From the NCBI RefSeq assembly GCF_937616625.2, contig NC_065570.1:1560001-1624000 (forward strand): DNA of 64,000 nt. Reading direction: 5' to 3'. Position 1 is the first letter of the stretch; each line of letters begins with the position of its first letter. Positions 48,701-57,865 of the stretch are shown piece after piece. The DNA comes from Mercurialis annua (taxonomy: Eukaryota; Streptophyta; Magnoliopsida; Malpighiales; Euphorbiaceae). The position numbers and the translations under genes are program-made. Under the pieces are notes generated by a model that ran no database searches, was not told the origin of the DNA, and saw nothing but the letters and a program-made list of their open reading frames with translations.

Positions 48701-50385
48701 TTCAGCAGGCAAGAAGAGCAAGAAGGGCAGCATTGGACAAATTGGAGGGTGATGAAGACCGGCAATATGAGAAGCTGTATGACTATAAGAGGGAGGTTTT
48801 GAGAACCAACCCAGGCAGCACGGTGGAGTTTAAAGAAGCAAGGGGGAAGTTCCAGGGAATGTATGTATGTTTTGATGGGTTGAAGCAGGCTTTCGTGAAT
48901 GGGATGAGACAGATTGTCTGTCTGGATGGGTGCTGGTTGAAGGGTAAATACGGGGGTCAACTTCTTTCTGCAACAGGGATTGATCCAAACGACTGTATGT
49001 ACCCCTTAGCATATGCCTGGGTTAAAACGGAGAACACGGAGACCTGGATGTGGTTTATTGGGCTACTATCAGTTGATCTGCACCTTACGAATGCCGCTGT
49101 TTTCATGTCCGATAAACAAAAGGTACAATCCTATCTTGATTAATGTGCTGTATTAGATTTTTTACATTAAGATCAGGGTCCTTTGGTGAATAATGTACAA
49201 ACTATAGGGTGTGTTATTGATTGCATGGGTGATTATATTTCGTGCGCTTGTGCAGGGTTTGTTGAATGCTGTGAAGGAGTTGTTCCCATATTCAGAGCAT
49301 CGATTTTGCTGGAGGCATTTGTGGGCCAATTTCAGGAGCACATTTCACACGCAACACATGAAGCCCTTCATCTGGAACATTGGAACAGCAACATACAAAG
49401 CAGCCATGGATAGAGCAATGAAAGCTCTGGAAGACAAACATGACGCTGGCTACAAATGGATCAAAGAGAGGGACAGGAAACACTGGTGTAGAGCGCTGTT
49501 CAAAGAGGAAGTTAAGTGTGATATCCTCCTAAACAACCTGGCTGAAGCATTCAACAAGTACATACTTGCTGCAAGAGAGAAGCCAGTGTTGACAATGTTC
49601 GAAATGATAAGGACGCAGCTTATGAAGAGGATTAATGACAAGCAGAAGTTTGGGGGAAACATGGAGGGTGAGCTGTGCCCAAAGATCAGAAAGAAGCTTG
49701 CTAAAATCATTGATTATGGTTGGAAGTTCACCGCAGATCCTGGTGGTAGCCCTCAGTGGCAGGTAGAGGGCCCAGGGGGCCAGTTCGTGGTTGATTTGGC
49801 TAACAGAACATGCACATGTCGAAGGTGGCAGCTTAGTGGAATCCCATGTTCGCACGCTACACCATGCATATATGGAAATAATCAACGGCCTGAAGAGTTT
49901 GTGGATGATTGCTACAGTGTAGCTACGTATCAGAGGGTATACAGCTATGTAATCAACCCTATGAATGGGCCAGACATGTGGGAAACAGACCCTGAGCCGG
50001 CTAATATCATACTCCCACCATCCCCAGTACATAAGAAGAAGAGGGGCAGAATACCAACGGCCAGGAAAAAAGAGGCGGAGGAACTAGAGAAACAAAGGGT
50101 TGAAAAAGCCAAGGAAGCCGCTGCAGGTAGGGAAAAGTTGCCAAGGAAATGAAATATGAGAATGACGTGCAGTTTATGTGGTCAATATGGACACAATAAG
50201 AGGGGTTGCCTAAAGAGGAGTGGGGGTCAGTCAACTCATGAGGTTGGTGGTCCGTCAGCTGAAAGAGTGCCTGGTGGTCAGTCTGCTGAAAGAGAGCCTG
50301 GTGGTCAGTCTGCTGAACGAGAACCTGTACGTCAATTAATTCACATTTAGTTATATTGTCTAATTAAAAAATATTCTTCAGTCTT
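45761..50385 (+). mobile_element. MULE carrying a MuDR-type transposase gene
   Basis: Direct repeat AGGCTAAT at 45753-45760 and 50386-50393 brackets the transposase gene. The flanks outside match the contiguous paralogous host region at 62.4 kb (left) and 63.8 kb (right), supporting insertion of the whole piece. No clear terminal inverted repeats are seen, so it may belong to the non-TIR MULE class. The left end is GC-rich and CDS-like (GGATGGTCCTCGACCTTTGC). Confidence 0.7.
46380..50350 (+). pseudogene. MuDR-type transposase, frameshifted
   Basis: DDE transposase of Mutator-like elements. Proposed exons: 46380-46488 (MRKKGKGKSKER...), 46743-49122, 49256-about 50350. N-terminal domain FQINLHINGALGEWGYHDGE, then an acidic low-complexity linker (AEAEAGA, EENEENEE repeats). 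Next come the MuDR DNA-binding region (CREWGIHHRYQLHFP, CYSKSKCKFYVFASK), the catalytic core (CLDGCWLKGKYGG; SDKQ joined by splicing to GLLNAVKELFP; FCWRHLWANF), a SWIM zinc finger CTCRRWQLSGIPCSHA, and a CCHC knuckle CSLCGQYGHNKRGC. Three lesions: frame changes in G-runs at about 47241-47247 and 48270-48278, and TGA 50150-50152 before the knuckle. Catalytic residues remain. Probably inactive unless the G-run calls are sequencing errors. Confidence 0.9.
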
Positions 50386-50513
50386 AGGCTAATTGTTTTG
50401 ATGAAAACACATCTTATTGGAATAAGGGAAAGTCCATGTGGTTAAATATGATGATGTAAATGTATTTATATCCAAGCAGAAAATCTTTATATATACTTTA
50501 TAAAAAAAATATA

Positions 50514-51142
50514 CAGTCGATCCTCTAATAATTAATACACATGGTGGATCAAAAATTTATTAATTATTAGAATTATTAATTTATTGAATTTATATAAAAA
50601 AAATTATAAAAAATATTTTAAAGCATCTACATTAATATACCTAATATTAATATTATATTATAAAAAACTAACTAAATACACTTTACAATCACTCAATTTA
50701 AAAGAAATAATTTTATATTCAATTTAAAAAATATCAATTGATATCAAACTAAAAAATAATTATTAAGAAGTTGTATTCATAAATTAAAATAATTTTTTAT
50801 ATTTTTTATATTAGAGATACTTTACTTATTTTAATTTGTTTATCTAATAAATTCTTTTAAAATTTCTCAAAAGAATAAGAAAGTCATAATTTGATGGTAT
50901 TTTAACTTCCACTTTATGAATTAAGGTTAGTATTGCCTCAAATAAATCATCAATTGTTATATATTTTTTTTAAAAAAACTCTCTAATAATTAATATTCAT
51001 GTAGAATATATTTAAAATTTTATTAATTATTAAATAATAGAATTATTAATTATCCGACGTGGAACGAAGTTGGTTCTCTCAATTTTCTATTAATTATTAG
51101 AATTATTAATTTATGAAATATTAACTATTAGAGGGTTGACTG
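50514..51142. mobile_element. Emigrant-like (pogo/Tc1) MITE
   Basis: Ends CAGTCGATCCTCTAATAATT and (reverse) CAGTCAACCCTCTAATAGTT resemble the Emigrant MITE end; TA on both sides. The interior is almost only A/T with repeated AATTATTAATT pieces. Confidence 0.8.
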
Positions 51143-51511
51143 TATTACCAGGCCAAACAGAAAATACTCATTTACTCAGATAGAAAATACCTACACCTAA
51201 ATAGAGAATATCAACACCCGAAAATAAAATACATATATATATTCGAACAAGGAATATATATACTCGAAGAAGAAATATAATATTCGAATAATATGTAACC
51301 AAACAATTCGAGTTATAGACCGAATATTTTTATGTTGTACTTATGAAAAATGTGCTTGCATACGTACGTGCAAGCACATTTTGCAATCACATTTTCTTAA
51401 ATATAACATAAAACTATATTACATTTTTGTAAACATAATAAAATATTACACATCAAAATCAAATTAATGTAAAATATCTTATTGATGACATGACTTTATA
51501 TATAAATATAT
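51143..51511. other. AT-rich spacer
   Basis: Homologous to 63890-64000 (AGAAAATACCTACACCTAAA), the family flank. A short palindrome TGCTTGCATACGTACGTGCA lies near 51353-51372. Confidence 0.4.
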
Positions 51512-51877
51512 GGGTTAATTCTTAAAAAATTCATGAATTTTATACGAAGTTTCATTTTAATCACAACCTTTAAAAGTTGTCATTTAAAGGCACAAACTTT
51601 CATTTTATTTCAAATCTATCACAAAAGTAAAATTCGGTGTATTTTATCTGAGTAAAAATTCCTAATCCTAGATACTCTAACCGAAAGATAATAAGATTTG
51701 ATGTTGATTAATAATTTGGGTCTTTCATTAATGATTTAGTGAAGAATTTAATTAAAATACACTAAAATTATGAATTTGAAACAATATGAAAGTTCGTGCC
51801 TTTAAATTGTAACTTTTAAAGATTATGATTAAAATAAAACTTCGTGTAAAGTTCGTGATTTTTTTAGAAATTAACTT
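51512..51877. mobile_element. Mutator-like MITE, family A, copy 3
   Basis: Begins GGGTTAATTCTTAAAAAATT. Perfect 9-bp duplication TAAATATAT at 51503-51511 and 51878-51886. Confidence 0.88.
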
Positions 51878-52127
51878 TAAATATATTTGTGGATAACCCC
51901 CTTAAACACCAACATGGTGCTCGATGATTTATCAATATTATTATAATATTCATTAGAAAATGATAAAATGAAGTACAAAAATCACCTGATTCGCACAATT
52001 CAAAAATAGCAGAATTATAGAAATGTCACTATCCAAATTTCCGATTCATTTTTTTCATAATTCCAGATCCGCAAACTCTGTTTTTTTTCAAAAATTCTAA
52101 ATTCACATCCACGCCCGCATCAAATGA

Positions 52128-53044
52128 CTAGAAAACTAACACGAACATTAGCACCGAAACAATCATGCCGATTGAAAACCGTTCATGTGACAAATTGACA
52201 GCTGCGCCACCTGTATTTTCCCCAATGAAAACTTCAGTTAGCATAAAAAGAAAAACTCGAAACAAACCGAAACAAAATAGCTGAAACAATTCAACAACTC
52301 ACCGTTATGCGTAGGCAATATTGTGTAGTTGAAATAGAATTGAGAATCACCATACCACACAATACAACCATATCCAAAAGCCTGCCATTCTTTAAGATTA
52401 TCAATCGCTTCTACAGAACTCACCAACTCCAACTTATTATCAAAGCATTTTCCACAGTCTTTTTTGCTTAAATCTCGAGTGCACTGAGCCAATCCGTACC
52501 TCTTTCCGTACTTTCCGACATCCAAAACCTGAGTCTGAAACATAAATTGCTGCTCCGGAGCTGTCGAAACAATATCATTCATAAATTTCAGAGGACTAGA
52601 ATGTGAGCGATAATCTTCGAGATTTGTGCGGTTGGCTATCACCTGTGCAGATGGAATATATTTCCCGAAAAATCTTTCGTTTGAGTATCGAAGATGGCAC
52701 CATTTGTACCATTTCGATACACTCTTCCTATCTGTATAGTAGCCGCGGTCTACGGTAGCGTTCTTGATGCAAGCCGCGCAGTTTGCTGAAGAAAGATCGG
52801 CTCTACATTGTGTAAGACCGTAAATTTTGTCGGAATTTTTTCTGAATTCGGCTTTGTAGAATCCATTGTTGGAAGGGGCATTTGTTGCTAGTGAATCCAT
52901 TAGATTCTTGAAATTGATTTTGTAATCATTCGTCAGGTTAGCTTTAATATCGTCTGAAGATTCTCCAAGAATCTCGTTAGTGTCGGAACACGAAGAAGAG
53001 CTGAATAGCAACAAAAAAGTTGATAAAAGAATTAAAATCTCCAT
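52128..53044 (-). CDS. DUF26-DUF26 secreted protein (copy 5), lacking one disulfide
   Basis: Exons on the - strand are 53044-52303 and 52210-52128 (274 residues). Nearly identical to copy 1 (7070-7987), with the same loss of two DUF26-1 cysteines (ILGESSDDI; RGYYTD). Differences include TFLLLF for TLLLLF, EFRKNSDK for EFGKDSDK, DIVSTAPEQQF and LSKKDCGKC. The tail exon is the same (GGAAVNLSHERFSIGMIV, ending VLMFVLVF). W-box TTGACT at 53121-53126. It represents a recent block duplication together with copy 6. Confidence 0.92.
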
Positions 53045-53120
53045 TTTTTTGGTTCAGACAGAGATAGAGATTATGAATTGAGCTAAAAACTATCAAATCT
53101 GGGCATATTTTAAAAGGCCG

Positions 53121-53126
53121 AGTCAA
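53121..53126 (-). promoter_or_regulatory. W-box (TTGACT) upstream of copy 5
   Basis: 77 bases before the ATG, at the conserved position. Confidence 0.5.
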
Positions 53127-53231
53127 CTCTTTATTGCTTGGATTGTAAATATTCATCAAAAAAAAAATTAGTCTAGTGCACATGGAATGTTTCAATTTTA
53201 AATTTTAAACAACTGGTATGTATTGAACTTA

Positions 53232-53772
53232 AGCATCCCTAATGGTATTCTTTAAAATAAAGAGCATCTTTTGTAAAATAAAAAACATCTTAAAAATAAA
53301 GAGTGATATTTAAAATTTTACTCCAATTGACTCTTTCATATCAGTTTTTATTGTATATAATTTTAATAATTAATAATAAAATAAAAATATTAAATAATAA
53401 TAATATTAAATTAATTGCCTCTCTAATATTTAATTTTTTTTATTTTTTTTCCTAAAAAATATTAATAAAATATTAAATATTAATAAAATAATTTTTTTTA
53501 TTTAATTTTTTATTCATTTATTTATTCAGTTTTTTACTAAAAGTAAAAATATAATATTTAAAAGTAAAAATAACCACCTTATTTTTTAAAATTTAAAATT
53601 TTACTATTTGAAAAATGAAGTAGAGAGTGAAAATGGCTCTCTACATGTGGAGAGCCATTTTCACTCTCTACTCTAAATATAAAGAATAGAGAGTCCATTG
53701 GACTCCTAATTTATTGTCAAACTCTTTAATTTAAAGAGTTTGACAATTTTAGAGAGTTCATTGGGGATGCTC
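53232..53772. mobile_element. PIF/Harbinger-like MITE, copy 2 (uninterrupted)
   Basis: AGCATCCCTAATGG ... CATTGGGGATGCTC between TTA triplets. It is the undisturbed partner of 8193-9852, lacking the nested MULE. Confidence 0.78.
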
Positions 53773-53781
53773 TTACGAACC

Positions 53782-53898
53782 AATGAGCTTTAGCTCAAAT
53801 GGTATAAGCGATTAAGCGCTGAGCAGCAAACTGTTAGATCGTGGGTTCGATTTCTCTCACAAGCGCTCTTCCCTCCCCAAATTATCAAAAAAAAAAAA
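53782..53898 (+). mobile_element. tRNA-derived SINE, copy 2
   Basis: Same sequence as 9855-9977, with TAGCTCAAATGGT, GGGTTCGATTTC and a poly-A tail. It came with the block duplication, not by a new insertion. Confidence 0.7.
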
Positions 53899-54029
53899 CT
53901 TCCGACCTCATTTAAATTAAGATAATGTCTTGCAGACTCACATGGGGTTATTTCTCAGATTGTGTTTTATTGGAGAAATATTTCCCATTTTGTACCGTAT
54001 TTTTCGATAATTCCCATTTTGTGCTGTAT

Positions 54030-54270
54030 TTGGACCTGCTCGCCAAGTCACTTGGCGAGCAGGTACAAAATTTTAATCTTTGGCGAGCAACACTTAATCA
54101 GCCTTAAACGCTGATTAAGTGCAATTAGATGGCGAGCAGCTTTAATTATGTTGACCAGCTTTAATGCTGGTTGCTGAACCAGCATTAAAGCTGGTCAAGA
54201 TTCCCTGCCAAAAGTGGCAGGGAATCTATGCTATAAATGGGGTGAGAATTTGAATTCTCACCCATCTGAA
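54030..54270. repeat. Hairpin cluster, left
   Basis: Arms: CCTGCTCGCCAAG/CTTGGCGAGCAGG (about 54035), TTAATCAGC/GCTGATTAA (54092), CCAGCATTAAAGCTGG with its inverse (54150-54200), ATTCCCTGCC/GGCAGGGAAT (54200) and GGGTGAGAATTTGAATTCTC (54240). Loops are mostly 4-9 bases. Confidence 0.88.
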
Positions 54271-54416
54271 TTCACCCCATCAGCATAAAAAAATATTGTC
54301 TCTCCCTCTTTACAATTTCTTTCTAAATTATATATATAAAGGTAAATTTTATTAATATTTATAATATTATTTAATAATTGTTAATTTAATTTTTTACTAA
54401 TTTTTTTTATTAGGGC

Positions 54417-54887
54417 CTTACATATTGGTGTAGCGGAAACAAGTCGAAATATTATTTTAACGGTGGAAGTTGCTGAAGCGTTTGAAATTTTTATTATTAA
54501 TATTTATCGGAAAGCACGTAATTTTCAAGAGGTAAGTTATAATTTTTAATTTAATTTTACAGTTTTTTATTAGTGCATTTAGATGAGTAAATATCTATAG
54601 ATTAGTGTATTTAGATGAGTAAATATCGATACAATTTAGTCGGAATATTTTTGCATGTTATATTTTTAGTGTAAATTTATTTTTATTTTGGATTAAATGT
54701 TAGATTTTGGTGTTTATAATTTTATTATCTATATAATGAGAATGAGGATGTCGACCCTACTACTGGTGCTCAGGTGGGACATGATCCGGCATTTCATACC
54801 ATTAACACTGCACGGCGCCAACAACGGCATGAATTTGGAGGGCGCGTGCATATTAGCAGGCCTTCACGTTATACTCCAGGATCTTGA
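54417..54887 (+). pseudogene. Captured exon-like fragment, unknown gene
   Basis: After TTATTAG at 54410-54415 a frame reads ALHIGVAETSRNIILTVEVA and on to RKARNFQE before GTAAGT at 54531. A second piece (54722-54887) reads NENEDVDPTTGAQVGHDPAF and ends GGRVHISRPSRYTPGS then stop, like a protein C-terminus. Codon-like composition differs from the AT-rich surroundings. I do not recognise the family, and splicing between the pieces is a guess. Confidence 0.45.
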
Positions 54888-55081
54888 AAAATTTTATATT
54901 TTTTACAAGACATATCTTTTTAATTAATATTTGTGACTGAACTAAAATTTAGAAGTTACAAATTAATGGTTAAATTTTTAAGTTAAATTTTTTAAATGTT
55001 AGAATTTTTAGAGGTTAAAATTAAGGGTTAAAATTTTAGGGGTTAGAGTTTTAGGTGTTATAATATATTATATAAATAATA

Positions 55082-55341
55082 CTCCCTCCGTCCCGTTTAA
55101 GAAGTCCCATATTCTATTTTGGGATGTCCATTTAAAAAGTCCCATTACTATTTTTAAAATATTTTTGCATTGAATACCCTATTTTACCCTTATTTTAGTT
55201 ATCTTAAAAGAACTCTATGGAAAATTCCACTATCATTAATAGGGGCAAAACATGAAAAAACATAAAAAAGACAAAAATAATTAATGTTTTCTTAATCTGT
55301 GTGTAAAGTCAAATGGGACTTCTAAAGTGAGACGGAGGGAG
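55082..55341. mobile_element. Stowaway MITE
   Basis: CTCCCTCCGTCCCGTTTAAG ... GACGGAGGGAG between TA dinucleotides, the standard Stowaway end. 260 bp, nested in the MULE. Confidence 0.95.
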
Positions 55342-55354
55342 TAAAATATTTATG

Positions 55355-55610
55355 ATTGGTTTGATGATTTCCAATCATTAGCTAATGATTTATTCTCAAA
55401 TCATTAGCTAATGATTGGAAATCAAACCAATCATTGGCTTTTTTCTTTAATTAAGGCTGCTAGCCAAAAGCATTTGGCTAGCAGCCTTAATTATCTATTA
55501 ATCAGCACAATTGTGCTGATTAACTATTGCTCGCCAACTCAGTTGGCGAGCAGAATTAAATTTTGCACCTGCTCGCCAAGTTATTTGGCGAGCAGGTCAA
55601 AATTAGGCAC
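55355..55610. repeat. Hairpin cluster, right
   Basis: Arms: TTTCCAATCATTAGCTAATG with its inverse (55366-55430), GGCTGCTAGCCAAA/TTTGGCTAGCAGCC (55455), TTAATCAGCACAATTGTGCT (55498-55523), TGCTCGCCAACTCAGTTGGC (55528) and CCTGCTCGCCAAG/TTTGGCGAGCAGG (55567). Confidence 0.88.
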
Positions 55611-55696
55611 AAAATGGGAATTATCAAAAAATACGGTATAAAATGGGAAATACACTCTCAATAAAGCATAATCTGAGAAATAACCCGACTCACATG

Positions 55697-56775
55697 TATT
55701 GAAAATAATTGTAATTATCTTTTGATGGAGTATTATTTGCACTGCGATTAAAATCAACTAAATTATATCTAAATTTGTACTTTGTATATATCTTACTAAA
55801 TAAAATATTCATAAAAATTTATTTTGCATCTTAAATATTTACTCTTCAATATTTATTTTATTAATATAAAATGTATGTTAGGATTTTGTTTTTACTAATA
55901 GAATTGTTATATTAATGATTTATTTGATAAAAAAATTAATTACCAATGCAATGAAATAAAAAAAAGTTAGTATTGTATGAAAAATCTCAACTCCTAATTT
56001 TAAAAATATTATTTTAATGATTGGTGGATAGAAAATGTAAACTTCTATCTTATTTTATCATGTATGTAAAAATTCAACTTTTTATGTATTTGAGTAAAAT
56101 GTTATTTAAATCTAATATGTTTGTAAATTTCCCGTAATATTTTGAGAATTTTTATAAAAATACCAAAAATTGTAATATTTTGAGAATTTTTATAAAAATA
56201 CCAAAAAATGTAATATTTTTATCTTATATCCTCCATCCTTTTACTTGTTGGTATCTACTCTAGTGTGTCTGATTTTAAGATTTTAAAATAAGCTAAATTC
56301 ATTAAAACAAATTGTAATGTTACTTTAAAATATGGACCTAAAATGTGAAAAAAAAAGTTCCTCTCAAAATTTTCGAGCTAATTACAAGTTGACCTTAGCT
56401 GAATAACAGAGCTATATTACATTCTCTACAATAAATAGCAGACAGATACTTATATTCTTACATATTGTTCAGTAGATGCCCAATTACATACAATGATGGT
56501 GTAGCAGAAACTTAAATAATTCTATCGAAATAGTTCATATATAATATAGGAATTACAAATATATTGATTCGAGGAATATTAGGTAATTAGATGTTCAATG
56601 ATTCGTTGATTCGAAGAATTTCGGAGTTTGAAAAGGAACGAAAAAAACATTCAAATCCAACTTAATTAAGTAAAAGACGTACAGAAATCACCTAATTCGC
56701 ACACTTCATAAATTTCAAATCCGCAAATTCTATTTTCAAAAATTCTAAATTCACATCCACACCCGCATCAAATGA
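55697..56775. other. Spacer matching 10020-11063
   Basis: Nearly identical to the spacer between copies 1 and 2. One small difference is a duplicated TGTAATATTTTGAGAATTTT stretch near 56130-56190. No gene. Confidence 0.6.
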
Positions 56776-57700
56776 CTAGAGAACTAACAGGAACATTAGC
56801 ACCGGAACAATCATGCCAATCGAAAACCGTTCAGGTGACGAATTTACGGTGCCACCGCCTGTATTTTCCCCTATGAAAACTTAAGTTAGCATCAAAAGAA
56901 AAAGAATCGGTACAAATAAAAAAAAACTTGCTGAAACAATTCAACAACTTACCTTTATTTGTTGGTAAATCTTTAGGGAATGTGTAGTTGAAATAAAATT
57001 GAGAATCACCATACCACATGCTACAACCATGCCCATGAGCCTCCCATTCTTTTTTATTCCCAATTCTTGATCTAAAAATCACCAATTGATCATCAAAGCA
57101 TTTTCCACAATCTTGTCTGCTTATATCTCGAGTGCACTGAGCCAATGCGTACCTCTTTTCGTATTTTCCGACATCCAAAACCTTAGTTTGAAACATCAAT
57201 GGCTGGTCCGGAGCTGTAGAAACAAGATCATTCATAAAGTTTAGAGTCTTAGAAACCACGTTTGGATCTTCGAGATTAGTGTCGTTAGCTATCGCCATTG
57301 CAGATCGATCCCACACCCCGAAAAATCTTTGGTTAGAGTATCGAAGAAAACACCATCTATACCATTTAGTTACGCTCTTACTATCTGTATAGCATCCGCG
57401 GTTTAATGTAGCGTTCTTGATGCAAGCCGCGCAGTTTGCTGAAGAAAGATCGGCTCTACATTGTGTAAGACCGTAAATTTTGTCGGAATTTTTTCCTGAT
57501 TCGGCTTTGTAGAATCCGTTGTTGGAAGGGGCGTTTGTTGCGAGTGAATCCATTAGATTCTTGAAATTTATTTGGTAATCATTCGTTAGGTTCGCTTTAA
57601 TATCGGCTGAACATTCCGCTCCAAGAATCTGGTTAGTGTCGGAACAAGAAGAATAGCTGAGTAGAGCCAGTAAAGTTGTTAAAAGAATTAAAATCTCCAT
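56776..57700 (-). CDS. DUF26-DUF26 secreted protein with hydrophobic tail (copy 6)
   Basis: Exons on the - strand are 57700-56953 and 56858-56776 (276 residues). The start at 57700 (MEILILLTTLLALLSYSSCS) matches the family; an upstream in-frame ATG at 57754 would place 18 residues before the signal peptide. All six DUF26-1 cysteines are present (AECSADI, CRADLSSANCAAC, RGC, RWC). DUF26-2 has CTRDISRQDCGKC and HGC. Exon 2 GGGTVNSSPERFSIGMI is the same as copy 2. Here the donor is GTAAG rather than GTGAG. Two W-boxes lie upstream. Confidence 0.92.
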
Positions 57701-57773
57701 TATTTTTGGGTTCAGACAGCGATAGAGATTATGAATTGAGCTAGAAACTATCAAATCTGGGCATATTTTGAAA

Positions 57774-57784
57774 GGTCAAGTCAA
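57774..57784 (-). promoter_or_regulatory. Paired W-boxes upstream of copy 6
   Basis: AGTTGACTTGACC on the gene strand has TTGACT and TTGACC sharing a base, about 75-85 bases before the ATG. Other copies have only one. Confidence 0.55.
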
Positions 57785-57865
57785 CTGTTTATTGCTTGGA
57801 TTGCAAGTATCGTTTGATTGAATATGGTTAGCACCAAAGATTAAAGTCAACTAAATTATATCTTA

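Larger units (their letters stand above)
53945..55686. mobile_element. 1.74-kb Mutator-like element with hairpin arrays and captured exon-like pieces
   Basis: Ends GGGTTATTTCTCAGATTGTG and (reverse) GGGTTATTTCTCAGATTATG, similar for about 120 bases. Perfect 10-bp duplication GACTCACATG at 53935-53944 and 55687-55696. The duplicated block at 10010 has this site once, unfilled. Inside are at least nine perfect or near-perfect hairpins in two clusters, exon-like pieces (54417-54530, 54722-54887) and a nested Stowaway MITE. Confidence 0.92.
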
